Origin: Hymenopellis radicata
Lineage: Eukaryota; Basidiomycota; Agaricomycetes; Agaricales; Physalacriaceae
Length of the DNA: 64,000 nt
Reading direction: 5' to 3'
Assembly (NCBI GenBank): GCA_015501595.1
Contig: JADNRX010000100.1
Coordinates: forward strand, 91,302 to 155,301
Shown piece by piece: positions 22,011-34,755 of the stretch. The first letter of the stretch is position 1, and each line of letters opens with the position of its first letter. The position numbers and the translations under genes are program-made. The notes under the pieces are model-generated. The model was not told the origin of the DNA, made no database searches, and saw only the letters and a program-made list of their open reading frames with translations.

Positions 22011-22595
22011 CTATCGGATGATACAGCGGAGAAGTGAATCGGACACGAAGAAGTGTGGCGCAACGGTGTGCCAAGTCCGTGTGTACGTCAGTGGTCCGAT
22101 AGCGAAGTCACGGGAAATCGGTCTCGAGAGGGTATATAAACCCTCTGGACAACAGCAGAGCCTCAGAGTCTTGTTCTCCTCCCACTGCATTAAACGGCAC
22201 GGGTCCTGGAAGCCAAGAGCTAACCTTCCGTCCACCGGGACGGCCGCGGGGCTCTTGGGGAAAGGGATCCGCATCAGACGTTCCACACTGTGGTACGCCG
22301 TCGTCAGACGTTCGCACAAAGCCCTCACTGAGGCCACCGGTCTAATCAACCGGTGAGAGCCAAGAGGAGCTCCGAGTTTCTCGGGGCACCTTTTCGGCTT
22401 ATTGGGGCCCGTCAGGCCGGGCGCTAGCTGGCATTTTTTCTCCAGAAAACGTGGACTTGCGTTCATTTTCAAAAGCTTGCACAGCCACCACCTTCGCATA
22501 TTGCTAACTTTTCTCGAGTTTTGTACGGTAAGCTCTTCCAAATGATAACATGTTTCATTCCTCTGATTCCTAGCTGAACACTCCTCGTCGTTCAA
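22011..22595 (-). CDS. Uncharacterised ORF of 194 codons, unit B
   Basis: The same frame extended upstream to MNDEECSARNQRNETCYHLE, which is part of the first subrepeat. The second subrepeat encodes a similar NETCYPLKEPTV on the same strand (in 23004-22678). It carries a Lys/Pro-rich centre and Cys-rich LRLCCCPEG. No domain is recognised, and it overlaps the candidate RNA on the other strand. Confidence 0.28.
   Translation of the reverse strand: MNDEECSARNQRNETCYHLEELTVQNSRKVSNMRRWWLCKLLKMNASPRFLEKKCQLAPGLTGPNKPKRCPEKLGAPLGSHRLIRPVASVRALCERLTTAYHSVERLMRIPFPKSPAAVPVDGRLALGFQDPCRLMQWEENKTLRLCCCPEGLYTLSRPISRDFAIGPLTYTRTWHTVAPHFFVSDSLLRCIIR
22127..22439 (+). ncRNA. Candidate TATA-driven structured RNA, unit B
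   Basis: The same arrangement as in unit A, with TATATAAA at 22133-22140 and a T6 run at 22434-22439, a typical RNA polymerase III stop. All stems are unchanged from unit A. The differences from A fall mostly outside the stems (for example 22177, 22273, 22291-22311). Confidence 0.32.
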
Positions 22596-22862
22596 GAGTT
22601 ATTCGACGTCCACGATGCCCGAGTCAGCACAGCCACAGTGGCGTCGAGTAGCGCGCGCACACAGGCGACGACGTGCGTTAGCCACCACCTTCGCATATTG
22701 CTAACTTTTCTTCGATTTTTGTACGTTGTCCTACGGTAGGCTCTTTCAAAGGATAACAAGTTTCATTGCTAATTGTACACACGCAGTCGTTCAAGAGATA
22801 TTCAACGCCCGAGTCAGCACAGCCACGCTCCCAGGTGCGTCCATCGCGCGCGCACAGAGGAT
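22484..22862. repeat. Pair of direct subrepeats, unit B (197 bp period)
   Basis: Copies start GCCACCACCTTCGCATATTG at 22484 and 22681 and end in a GCGCGCGCACA run. They lie between the structured block and the truncated GCP 3' end. After them, 22863-23040 holds no convincing gene: a GTAAGT/GTGCGT-rich minus-strand stretch of 108 open codons. Confidence 0.85.
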
Positions 22863-23060
22863 ACTTACCTGACGGACGGCGCGCGGTATAGAGGAGACGC
22901 CCCGAGACGCACTCCGCACCCCCAGAGGCGAGAAGAGCACTCCCACGAAGATCTAGAGGAGACGCACCTGTGACATTGCTCCGACCACTCCTCGCTTGCT
23001 GCAAATAGGCAATCTACGGAAACCCGCGCACGGCTCCTGCGAAGATGTTAGCATTAACGA

Positions 23061-25979
23061 TTAAGCATCAACAAAAATGAGAATGTTCAAAAAAGACCGA
23101 ACCAACTGAGTCGAGTTTGAATAAGTCTTCATATCGCCCCGACGCTCCAGGGCGACCTTCGCGCGCATGATCTGGAGCAGGAAGCCATAGATATGCGTGA
23201 AGATATAGATCAGCGGAAATGGTACCGCGTACTCGACAAGGAGGCCTTCTAGTCCTCTAACGGTTCGGCCGACAGATTTATGCTTGCTTCCGCGATACGA
23301 CAACCGAACAAGCGACAGTTGAACCCACTCTCCAGCGCCGATGTTCACACTCGCCTCGACGACGTCGGTGAAAGTGGTGTTGAGGAAATGGAAATCGCTC
23401 CAATGCTGTTGACTGTCCATCTGCGATAATCAGCCAACTCCAAAACGACACGAGCCAAACGAGTTCACCTTTGCAAACAGAACATCACAAAAGTGGCTCA
23501 TCGCATCTCCCTTCCTCATCAGATAAAGATCCTGGATGGTGCTCAGATGCCTCCAGAAATCACATTCCCCAACCACGGCTTTCGACAGCGCCAAGCCCGT
23601 GCTCTGGCAGTACGGCGCGAGCTCATCATGGATGAGACTTGATAGCGTATCGATAGACACCGAAAACAACCCACTCGCTTCATCCTGATCTGCACCGCCA
23701 GCCACCAACTCTGCCAGCGAGCGCCACTGCCATTCAATGCCGCTCACCCCAACACCCAGAGCCTTCAGCAAGCCCACCGCCTTGCCAGACGCCAGCACAG
23801 GCTCAGCCACAGGCCGAAAGAACGTCGGCAATCCCTTGCGGCGGCCATCCTCTTCGTCCTCGTAACGCAGCGTGTACCCTTCCGTCCAGTAATCCGGATC
23901 CAGCAGCCCCACTCCAAACGCACCGGAACCCAAGCCGTTGCTCTCAATGAAAAACTCGTCGTCTAGGTCATTGATATCCCCAATGCCCATGCCGTCTTTC
24001 AACCATTGACCCACCATGCTCCAAAGCGGCTCAGAGCTTCGGATGAAGACTCTCATTACGACACCTGCAGTGATACGCTCGCCGCGTTCCAGGTTCTCCT
24101 GTATCACAGCGAAGAGCCGATCCAACAAAGCAGCCGTAGTCGTCGACGGCGATGCCCTCGGTGAATGGTCTTGCCCAAAGACACTTCGCACGACGCTTAA
24201 TAACACAGAAAAGGCACCTTCGAACTTGTCGCGTGTCTGGACCTCCAGCGACAACAAACTCACGACGAGGCTTGCCCCGGCAATGCCCCATTAGTAGCCA
24301 AAACAATCTGTTCCTCCTTTTCTGCACACCAGGTATCTAAAAGACGTAGCTCAGCGTCCACTGCATCGGCGAACGCCTCCAATGTTCGCGTCTTCGACGG
24401 TGTGCTGAAAACTCGTGTGACAAGTTACGCAGGTGCTTTAGGCAGGTACATCGCTCGCCGAGGGACGCCAGGATGGAAGCCTGGATGCGAGGGAGAGATG
24501 CAGTAATCTCGGTGTTGCCTTGTACGCGTCATTTTGCCAGTGAAGCATTACGTTGCTGCGACCTTGTAAAGCTATCAGTACTTCCCGCACAGCGTCATGT
24601 TCGTAGATGTATTTCTAGGACTTTGGATTAGAGACGTGGAATACGCGAGTGCAAGCAGGCTTACGTCGGCTAGGTGCACAAATTCAGTTGGGACAGCTCG
24701 ATTGCGCCCCATCACGTTCTGTAATGTTGGTCCTAACCAAGTTGTTAGGACGTCAAGACGTCAATAACGGCCGCTCCGTACCTAATGTACTAGCATTACC
24801 AATATCAAATCTCGTGCTCATGCCCTGCACAGGCATCCTCCAGTCACTGCGCCAATACTGTCTGGCCTGAAGGTCCTCGACCTCTTTTCGATGAAGCACA
24901 GATAACCGTATGTCCGGAAGTGACGGTGTAAAAGCCGGCGAAGACGTCGGGGAAGGTGATCTTGGTGGTGTGGGCGACGAGCGCTCGATATCGATGTCGT
25001 CCGAGTGAAGAGACCAAAGAGAGGACGCGTCACTGTCTGAGTCTGGTTCTCGCTGATTCTTGATGCTCCCTGGTGGCATCCCGTATACGCCTTCCCAATG
25101 TTCTCCTTCGAATGGGTCGTCTTCTAGGATCTTCTTCCATGTCAGAACCTCTACGGCAGGAGGAGGAGCGTTGAGATTGAAGAGATATGATGACGCATAG
25201 GTTGAGGTGCTAGACTCGGGCGCGTTTGCTAAACAAAACTACTTTGTAGATCAGGCAAGTGAATCTGAGTAGTATGCCGACTTACGAGCAACTGCAGATG
25301 GGATGGTAAAGCCTATCGCAAGTCAGACGTCGTCGCGAACGACAATGCTTGATGTACCTTTATTTCCTGATCAAGGTCGTGTTCCTTTTCAAAGTTCTCT
25401 TTCAGACGTTTGTAAGACGTTTCAAGTGCGTCTGCAAGGGCGTCGTGGGACTGTATTCGAGCCTTTTGCACATGTCTAGTCGAGTAATCAATGAATCTAG
25501 CTCGACATTGACGCGTAGTGAGGCGCACCCACCATCGTTCTGTCCGCTGCGGCCTGCTCAATAGTGACCCCAACCTTGTTGAGCATTGTGCCCTCAAGAC
25601 TGAGGCTTCGGGTCGCGTAGTCGATGCTGGAGTGGTATTCCGTCTCGTCTTCATCGCCTTGGAGGTTGCGAACCAGTTGTTCGCACAGTGACACAATTTT
25701 CAGATGATTGGCCCGCAATTGACGCGACTGAGGGCGTGCGGTAAGGCGGGATATTGGGCGCATGGAGGCACTCGACACCAGGCGTATGCCTTGGCTCGTT
25801 GAAGGTCGTATTCCTTGACTCGAAGATGGTCGTATGGTACCGCTATACGGATGGTGTATTGACTGGCTGGAAGACGGCCGTACAGTTTGGTTCGGAGTCG
25901 CGCGCGGCGTGACACTCGAGACCGGCCGTCTGGACGCAGCAGATGCCGGTCGTGGTCTGTCCGCACTCGTTGGCCTCAT
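23061..25979 (-). pseudogene. Gamma-tubulin complex component fragment, unit C copy
   Basis: Same exon plan as in unit B. Exon 3 (25238-24782, 457 nt) is open and in phase. Exon 1 is broken by a 1-nt deletion around 25533 that leads to an early stop after a VTIEQAAADRT stretch. Exon 5 (24614-23469) has three 1-nt deletions near 24270, 24422 and 24484. Its length is therefore still a multiple of three, but the frame between the deletions is lost. Exon 6 (23420-23061) is identical in translation to D, E and F and ends at the same truncation. Confidence 0.83.
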
Positions 25980-26252
25980 CGGTGGGGCTGCTCTTCGTGG
26001 TTGTGATCAAAGATCGGTGGTCACGACTCTGTCACCGACCACCACCATGGCATCCGATTTCAGCACTTGCCACTATTGTCAGAGGCTTTGTCCCTCTTCG
26101 ACCGCTCGTTGAACTTGGGATTAGAGAGTTACAGCTCGGATGACGGAAGGCTAAACGTTGACTTGATCAGGCCTGGAAGCTGCAGGCAAGCCTTCTACTC
26201 TCTTGCTTCTTACGCTAAACACCGTATCTCTCTACATAGGAGGCATCCAATC

Positions 26253-26457
26253 ATGGACTTCCTGTTCGCTGGTTGTAGGAGAGCTGCTTCGTCTAGGCCG
26301 AGAGTTCTGTGTTGGTGTCTCCATATCCCCCGAGAGGTGCGTGATATTGTCTTTTTACGCGCCTTTGCCAGAATTGACTATTCACCAGACCTGGGACCAG
26401 TTTCTAATGCCACTGCGAGGACAAGGCCATGCTCCCGGCAACGTTCGACCTGCTTAA
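26253..26457 (+). pseudogene. Small spliced reading frame, broken copy in unit C
   Basis: Exon 1 is 26253-26336 (84 nt, against 82 or 85 nt in intact copies). The 2-nt change in the CTAGGCCGAGAG stretch shifts the frame before the intron, so the spliced product no longer matches the other copies. Confidence 0.35.
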
Positions 26458-26508
26458 ACCGGTGCAGAGCCATCCAACCAAACTACTTAGCACGTAGTCA
26501 CGTCTTTC

Positions 26509-29500
26509 TCATCGAGTAATGTAGGCGCCAGTAGCGAGAAACTCGCAGTTCCGACAGAAATAATATCCAAGCAGTTCGACTGCGATGACCTCTACCTATT
26601 GCCAACAAACGCTAAGTTTGCAGCAAGCCGTCTCCTCGTCCTCAACCCTTACCTCTCGGCGAGTCAATTGAAACTTTCCTCGCTCTCAATTTCAAGTCAC
26701 GCAGGGGAACTGAGCGGATACTGTTCCTGTGAACGAATCATTAGCAGAGTTTAGCGTGAGGAATAGTCGACGCACCATTCGCAAAGGTAACGAAGCTGCG
26801 AATTACGATACTCTACTGTAGTAAATGTAACAAGCTAGTCGAAATGGTCTAACTAGTCCCTCCCTCGAAGGAAACTGCAGTAAGAGGTTAGGAAAGCTGT
26901 TACAACTAGGAGTAAAGAAGGCTTACCCGACCATGGAATGCGTGATATCGCGAACACAGCACGGCGACGAGGTAGACGCCGCGTTGCGTACATCTGCCAG
27001 GAAACAACAAGTGTCAAGATCAGAGTAAACCTGCATAATGGCAACCAAGACTCACCGATATCATTCTAGCATCCGAACAGTTCGCACAACAGTAGCGAGA
27101 ACACATACAAGGACAACCTGTCGCACGTAGATGAAACAAATTTCACATCCCCGTCGCAGAGCCAGGAAGTCGCGAACGTTAACCGATTAGCGAATGCCTG
27201 GTGCGGAGCCAAGCGTCCCACGTTCACGTCGACCACATTGAAAAGTCCAGTATTTGACTGGCCGCCGAGTCGAGGTATTACTATTAGTAAAAGCTGACCG
27301 TAACGTCAGTATTGAATGTGATATCATATCAAATGACACTTACAATTGAACAAGAGGGCGGGACGCGACATCCTTCCTGTAAATACGTGAGTAAAAGCGT
27401 AGTAAGTATAGTGGTGATGGACAGCTCACCGATGAAATCGAAAGTAAAGGTCAGCCCCCAATAGGACAAGGTGACGGTATAACCACACTCTCAAGGCCAT
27501 AAGTTTCCCCGCCGTCTCGTGGATCACTGGCAGCCGGCGCGAAGCCAAACTGTTGTTCACCGGCACAGAGCCAAATGATTCCGTTGACGTTGCGAGCAGG
27601 TCGGTGAACACCGTCCTGCAGAAACACAAAGTGGTGAGTAGTCGTACAACAAGAAAAGGAAAGCCTTACCGACGTGAACAGGGCAGCGGTAAGGTTACAT
27701 TAATACCAGTCGATAAGGAGAGTGTTACGAAGAGGGCTATGCGACTTACCTTGGTGTTTACATTACTGAGCGGCCCAAGAACACAAGATATCAGGCCATC
27801 CCACGGCGTCCCGAACAAGAGGTGTTACAAAGTTCTAGGCTCTAGAGCAGTAAGTCAAATGAAAGAACGGCAGGGGCGAGTCTAACATACCTCTTCTTGG
27901 TGTTGTCTAGACTAAGACTATATTACTGTAAGAGTTAGACTTCGGCGGCGACGAAGACTGTAACAAGACAAGCGTACCAGGTACGCAAACAGTTCCTAGT
28001 TGAACGGGAGATCATGGAGTCGCGTCTTGTCTGACGATTTATCCAGAGGCGGGCGGAACCGAGGCCAGTCGGACTGTGATGGGAATGAGTTTCAAGAGTC
28101 GTAGAAGAGGAAATCAGCGACTCACCGTGCTAGCCGAGGCGGCGAGCTTCCAGTCCAGAGTCGATAGTCGTGTCGATGGACTGGAAAGCCACGGTAAGTC
28201 AAGCATTACAACGAAGACATAAGAGAGCTTCTGTGGTTCTTTGAGGAGGTCGACAAACATTCCACGGGTGATGCCAGTCGGCGAAGGCTGCACGGTCAAC
28301 GTCTGGGAAAGCATCTTCGACGTGTGCAGTCGACTAAACCCGCGGGACAGCGTCGGCAGGTTTGTCCGTGAGAGCTGCAGATTTATTCCCGAAATGGAAC
28401 CCCTTCAACGGCGGGTTAGGCCTACGACTTTCGGGAGTTCAGAACCAATGGACAAGAGGGACAACAAAAGACGTACCAATGGTGAAGGCCTGACGACAAG
28501 TGGGTCTACGACGAGGTAAACCGTTGATACCACAGTAAGGAATAAAAAACGCACCAGAGAACGATGCTCGAGCCCGTATTGGCATTCTACACCCCCCACC
28601 CCCGTTCGACGCGACAATTTCAACGACGCGGCGGAATCCTGCACGAAAAGCCCTTTCAGTAAGACGGTCAACAACAATCAAATGGAACAAACGAACCAGT
28701 CTCCCGAATAGCAATGAGAGCGGGCGTCGCGAGCGGCGACGAAAATAAAGGAAGCCTGTTGAAATGTTAGCCAGCTCAGCGACGTGTACAGGTCAAAGAC
28801 GACGAACCAGAGCGGTGAGAAACGGGCTCGAGGGCGGGGCGCTGTAGGCAAGATCGAGTCAACAAGAGTGGTATGATGGTGGTAGGAAGAAACCCACCTG
28901 TCACGTCAACGTGACCTTTTTGAACGCGTCGGGGTGGCGATGGAGAGCGCGTCGGCAGCGACGTCGAGAGCAATGCTGGCAATGAGGAAACAGTGATATA
29001 AGACATGGGCATGAACGAGGGAGAAGGCAGGTCGAAAGTGGGAAGAAAGGAAGGAAGTAGGTGATGATAGACTTTGGAGGGATTCCATGGCCTTATATAT
29101 CGTTTCCCAGTAGTCCAGGCTCCGCAAGACGTAAATAGATTCGGAGAATCAAGACCCTGATGCGCGAATACCCGCTGAGCCGAGAACTTTGAAAGTTCCC
29201 AGCCAATTATCGTGCCGCCACCCGGACTCATTTCCGTTTTCCTACGCGAACTGAGCACCCTGACAACATAACAGCAACAGAAATAGCTCACAAATAAACA
29301 TTGAATGTGAAGTCTATGAAGGAACGCAGACCCGTTGTACGTAGGTAACTGGACACCAGTTGGACTTACCTCCTCCTCCAGAATGCACTGATTCTGCATT
29401 CCTTTCGTTCGCGCCAAGTCTCCGCTGTACAAAATGCCGCAATCGTTTCAAGGAGAGGACCCTGATCGTCTGATGTGAATCAATCTAGAATAAAACAGAC

Positions 29501-30435
29501 GGGGAACTGAAAAAGTTACAGATTGGTATTTCGTGGCGGCGGACATTCGCACCGCTTCGCGTTGCGTTCTGGGCACGGAAAGTAGTCAGCGTTTACGTTC
29601 TAATCAAATATAATAGGGTCAGATTGAAATTGAAGCGAATGAACAACGGAAAAGGCACGAACCTTCTGAGAACCAGATTGAATTCAGGATTATTGTCGTG
29701 TGATTGTCAATTACGGCCAATATGACACCGCCAGTACGTCTAGACAAGGTATATACAGGTACCAGAGTCGCCAGATTGGGCAGGCTTTGGCGGGAAATGC
29801 GAATAAGGCAAAAGTGTCGGAGGGATGGAGGAGGAGAACGACCACTTGCGTCATTTCCCCGCATCCGAAAGTCAAGAGATAAGATAGGAAAGACCCCAGA
29901 CGCGTCATAGGGTCCAGGAAATCCTCGTGTTATCGATGCTCAGGGTCCAAGACGCCTCGCTGAGCGTTGACGCGAAAAGCGGGCGTAAAAGCGCGTCCCG
30001 TCGTCGAAGCACCGTCGGAATTAGGATTACGTAAGCCCCAGAACAATCTCCAAGTAAATTCAAGTATCCCAGAGCCCAGAGATAATGGAAATGCACGGGG
30101 TCGAGCGAGTGTAACCGCCCCAAGATCGGAATCGTCGTGGTTCGAGTTCAAGTTTACCCGATCACCTGGGGTGACCTGGGCTCGATCTATGACTTCCAAC
30201 ACGACATTTCCCCGTCAATTCCGAGACGATAGGACGCCTAGAACAGGTACCCAGATTGGTATACCCGCTGGGTGAGCGGAGTGAATATTCCACGTAGGAC
30301 ACGCGATATCCTCCTGGCGACAAGACGCACATCATCTTCAGGGTCCGGATATCGATCGCACTAGTTTCTGGGCTCCCCTGGAAGGAAGTTTTAGAGAAGC
30401 ACACATTTGGTATTTTGCTCACATTCACTTCGTGT
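26509..30435 (-). pseudogene. Gene X, unit C copy
   Basis: Almost base-for-base the unit B copy. Differences are single-base indels, for example an extra T near 29238 and an extra A near 29490. These join or split reading frames but leave the splice signals unchanged. It adds no independent evidence on function. Confidence 0.47.
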
Positions 30436-30908
30436 TAATGTTGACATGTGGTCTATCGGTAAGTAGGTGAATTTCTCCGACTCTAGGTGTTTCCCATGTT
30501 TTAGTGGGATACTCTACTGTACTTTCTACAGTAGTTTAGGCATCTCTACTGTCTTTAACGAGTGTTTATTTTATGATGTACATTTTGTAATGAAGTCTAA
30601 GTAACACTTTTGAAGTGAATGGAGGCACTTTTCTTACTTTCGCGCAATAAAGAATAGGACAAATAGAGTTCATTTCTCGCGTAGTATACATGTAGATCGC
30701 TCTAACGGCGTAAAATCTACGTAGTCTTACTGGTTACAACAACCGCTACGCCGCGCTTTCGCTCCTAAGCCCGCCAATACGCCACATCAGAAGTGCTCCA
30801 GATCACCAAAGAGCAGGGCGGCAAGACGGCGACGCAGTCGCCCTCGCTACGAAATACCAAGACGTAAGTCCGGGAAGTGATCGAAGCAAAGTGAAAGGTA
30901 CGAACCTT
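30436..30908. other. AT-richer spacer, unit C
   Basis: Same content as the unit B spacer. No gene is seen. Confidence 0.45.
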
Positions 30909-32340
30909 CTATTCCAATATTACTATTGAAGATGTCGGATCCTGACCTTCGCGTGCGGTAAAACTAGCGACCGAGGCGCTCGTATGGTCGTCGTCCTCAC
31001 TGTCTCCAAGCCAATCATGGACGGTGAAGTCGTAACAGCCGTTGCTTCTCGTGTGGCGCAATTTCTCGTCCAAGTGTTGTATCCGCAGCAGTGAGAAGCC
31101 CGCAACGCGGGCGCAGCGGCGATTAGCCGCTGGTCACTGCTGCCAATATACTGAACGAATCATGAGCCGTCAGCTAAGAATTCACGCAGGTAAAGGCACA
31201 TACCCGAAATGAGGTCCCCGTCAAAGTTCCAAATGCGGCGAAAAAGCCGAACGCGAAGAGATTCAGATCTCCATCAATGGCGCAGTTTATCCGAGAGTGA
31301 GTCAACTGGCGGCGGTAAGTCCATGCGAGTAGGAAATCCAGCCAATAAGAGAATAGCCATGGGAAAAGAATGCGAAGTGAGGCACTTCGCCCTGCAGGAG
31401 TCCAGAATGAGAAGAGGACCGTGTCGCAATCAGGTATCGGATTTGAAGCGCGCGCGAAGGAGTCCAGTGTCAGGCGGACATCATGGAGGCCGCGAAGCGG
31501 CTGAATTGATTCCTGGTGCGGTGTCAGGCTCAAAACGAGTCAATTCAAAGCCAAGACATACCGAATTTGATGGCAAGACGGCGCTGAATCTGGTGGAAAT
31601 TCATGTCAGAAATACGCTTCGAAATGAAGCCGGAATTCTCACTTTTTCCTAGAAAAAAAGCCCGGCCGGCGAGGCCACCCCACGCCGTAGACGTTCAACA
31701 GCCTGTATTCAACAAGTCGAAGTCTTGAGGTAGGGAGGTACGGGGTGTGGCGGCCCCTCAAGGAGGCGGCGCAGCCGCCTCTTCGTCCACGCACGAAAGA
31801 ACGTTCATTGCAAACGAGATCTCATCAGATCTACGTCCGAAATCAAGTCGGTTTGATCTACAAAGGGTCAGAAATAGTGACGAAAAGTGACGGAGAATGG
31901 TACCTTTTTCTTGAAAAAAAAGCCGGTCCGGCGAGGACAGCAGACGCTGCCCGAATTGCAGGACTCGGTCTCTCCAGTTCCAGAAGCTTCAAGCCGGTAC
32001 CATCAGCGTGGAGGTATGCGTATCGGGGAGGCGGCGAAGCCGCCGCCATCGTCGTCGTCAAAGAGTTAACTACCTGCAATATTCGATCAAACTTGAAGCT
32101 GTCACAATCACCGGAGGAGGACCGCAGCCGCGCGAATTTCCGTAAGAATAGTACGTCAAGAAATAACTGTACAGCGAATTTCAAAACACACTTTTCACTG
32201 ACCCCCAAGCCTCTGCGGCGAGCAGATCCACGCTGCTCAAAGTCCACTTGTCCGTAATTCGTCCAAGTCGCGATTCGAAGAGCTCGAGAAGTCTATAACC
32301 GGGGCGGTAAGTATTTGTGAGCAGAGATGACGCGTCGTTC
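30909..32340 (-). pseudogene. Gene Y, unit C copy
   Basis: As unit B, but one base is lost near 31073 (CCAAGTG versus CCAAAGTG), which breaks the CCGYNT exon, and one near 32192 breaks the NDASSLL exon. Confidence 0.48.
31085..31143. repeat. Hairpin cassette in gene Y, unit C
   Basis: Identical to the unit B cassette. Confidence 0.7.
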
Positions 32341-33515
32341 CTAGCTGGAGTCAGTTTTCAACATAAGAAGGTGATGGTTCAAGACGAACCTTGGCCATCA
32401 CGTGTGATCGGCGTGCTCTGCTCCTTCCGTTCCGACCATCATGTCGCGGACGTCTCCAGTGTCCCCACACTGAATCGACCCTCGGGGACCGGGGCATTTA
32501 CCAATTGGCCTTCGTCGTCATTGCTGGTTGCATTGTGCTTCGCGTCTTATCCGAACGTCTTCTGTCTGCTCTGTCGGACCGACTGAGCCTTCTTGCTTCT
32601 GAAAGGAAAGTTGACGCACCTCGCTCCGACGAATACTATCTCTTCGACTAGTATCTCCTCGACATGCTATTTCCTCCTGCGAATTCTGACCCCGGGTCTG
32701 AACGAATTGAGCTGCTCTGCTCTGGGCGTGACTACCTAAAATCTGAGCCCGGATCTGGATGAATTGGGCGACTGTCTTCTCTGGCCGTGCGCCGCACGAG
32801 TCTTGAGTTTGCCTGTATTACGAAGACTGTATGAATCGTCAGCCGGCGAAGTGGGATAGTAAGGCGACGACTCACTTGCTGACATTCCCAAAAATCGAAA
32901 CCCGGATCTGGACGAATTGAGGGACCATCTCTACGTCGCGCGGGCCTTCAACACTCCCGTCAATACCCCTGGAACACCAAAGACTGTATGGAATTTCAGA
33001 GGGCGAACCGACTCAAGGCGACTCCAACTGACTTACCGACTCTCGCTGAACACTCCCAAAATCTAAACCCCGAATCTGGACAGATTGAGCGACTTCCATC
33101 CGTCTCAGCAACCGTCTATGCTCGCCCCGTCACTGTTCCAAGAACGAAGACTTCGGCAACTCTGTGAATCTTCAGCGCCGAAACAACGTCAAGACAAGGT
33201 AAGCTTACCATTCTCATTGAAACCATTGTAGAAGACTGAAAATACGCCGAGACGACAGAAATGGAGCAGACGAGCGGGACAAGTTGCTGGTGGGAGACAT
33301 GATGGCGGGAGGGACATGACTTGCCGAACACCTGTATTCCTTACCAAACACGGCACATTTTCGCATTCGGGACTCTAGGCCTTGCTTCGTAAGACCCTGT
33401 CCGGCACACCAAAAGTTGCTTTCCTGTCGCAAGTCATGATCAATCTCAGCGTCCGGTGTATTCATGAGATTGTTCTTGATTTTCCGCGTCGACCGACACT
33501 AAGAACACTATAGCA
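32341..33515. other. Unassigned stretch upstream of gene Y, unit C
   Basis: Copy of the unit B stretch. No further information. Confidence 0.35.
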
Positions 33516-33575
33516 GTACCTTGCTATTCCGTGTACAAAGGTAAAAGTACCTCTGTTCCTAGAATAGTAAGGTAC
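33516..33575. other. Long stem-loop, unit C
   Basis: Identical to unit B. Confidence 0.6.
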
Positions 33576-33705
33576 GTGAGGAGGTTCCCTGCATGCTTCG
33601 AATATATTGCAATGACGGAGGAGAGGATTTCATTGACCTTGTAGCATAGTACTGAGAAGGCTTAAGAGGACATCGAGCATATTTATTGAAAGCTACAAGT
33701 CCCCG

Positions 33706-34290
33706 CTATCGGATGATACAGCGGAGAAGTGAATCGGACACGAAGAAGTGTGGCGCAACGGTGTGCCAAGTCCGTGTGTACGTCAGTGGTCCGATAGCGA
33801 AGTCACGGGAAATCGGTCTCGAGAGGGTATATAAACCCTCTGGACAACAGCAGAGCCTCAGAGTCTTGTTCTCCTCCCACTGCATTAAACGGCACGGGTC
33901 CTGGAAGCCAAGAGCTAACCTTCCGTCCACCGGGACGGCCGCGGGGCTCTTGGGGAAAGGGATCCGCATCAGACGTTCCACACTGTGGTACGCCGTCGTC
34001 AGACGTTCGCACAAAGCCCTCACTGAGGCCACCGGTCTAATCAACCGGTGAGAGCCAAGAGGAGCTCCGAGTTTCTCGGGGCACCTTTTCGGCTTATTGG
34101 GGCCCGTCAGGCCGGGCGCTAGCTGGCATTTTTTCTCCAGAAAACGTGGACTTGCGTTCATTTTCAAAAGCTTGCACAGCCACCACCTTCGCATATTGCT
34201 AACTTTTCTCGAGTTTTGTACGGTAAGCTCTTCCAAATGATAACATGTTTCATTCCTCTGATTCCTAGCTGAACACTCCTCGTCGTTCAA
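33706..34290 (-). CDS. Uncharacterised ORF of 194 codons, unit C
   Basis: Identical to the unit B frame. Confidence 0.27.
   Translation of the reverse strand: MNDEECSARNQRNETCYHLEELTVQNSRKVSNMRRWWLCKLLKMNASPRFLEKKCQLAPGLTGPNKPKRCPEKLGAPLGSHRLIRPVASVRALCERLTTAYHSVERLMRIPFPKSPAAVPVDGRLALGFQDPCRLMQWEENKTLRLCCCPEGLYTLSRPISRDFAIGPLTYTRTWHTVAPHFFVSDSLLRCIIR
33822..34134 (+). ncRNA. Candidate TATA-driven structured RNA, unit C
   Basis: Identical to unit B. Confidence 0.3.
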
Positions 34291-34557
34291 GAGTTATTCG
34301 ACGTCCACGATGCCCGAGTCAGCACAGCCACAGTGGCGTCGAGTAGCGCGCGCACACAGGCGACGACGTGCGTTAGCCACCACCTTCGCATATTGCTAAC
34401 TTTTCTTCGATTTTTGTACGTTGTCCTACGGTAGGCTCTTTCAAAGGATAACAAGTTTCATTGCTAATTGTACACACGCAGTCGTTCAAGAGATATTCAA
34501 CGCCCGAGTCAGCACAGCCACGCTCCCAGGTGCGTCCATCGCGCGCGCACAGAGGAT
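34179..34557. repeat. Pair of direct subrepeats, unit C
   Basis: Identical to unit B; copies begin at 34179 and 34376. Confidence 0.85.
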
Positions 34558-34755
34558 ACTTACCTGACGGACGGCGCGCGGTATAGAGGAGACGCCCCGA
34601 GACGCACTCCGCACCCCCAGAGGCGAGAAGAGCACTCCCACGAAGATCTAGAGGAGACGCACCTGTGACATTGCTCCGACCACTCCTCGCTTGCTGCAAA
34701 TAGGCAATCTACGGAAACCCGCGCACGGCTCCTGCGAAGATGTTAGCATTAACGA

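Larger units (their letters stand above)
11343..23060. repeat. Array unit B (11718 bp)
   Basis: First complete unit. From about 14.8 to 22.9 kb it is almost identical to unit C at an offset of 11695-11701 bp, with only scattered 1-nt indels. At 14141-14419 it matches unit E (49096-49374) better than unit C. The GCP exon 5 here is fully open and carries three extra codons (TPS) relative to E. Confidence 0.96.
23061..34755. repeat. Array unit C (11695 bp)
   Basis: Near copy of B between the two genes X and Y. Its GCP exon 5 is more decayed, with three separate 1-nt deletions. From about 32483 onward it is indistinguishable from unit E at an offset of 23320 bp. Confidence 0.96.

Noticed and set aside
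11343..23060. Tandem Helitrons with a captured gene fragment
   Set aside because: Captured fragments with introns and head-to-tail arrays fit Helitrons. However, no convincing TC start, hairpin plus CTRR end, or Rep/helicase could be placed at a unit border.
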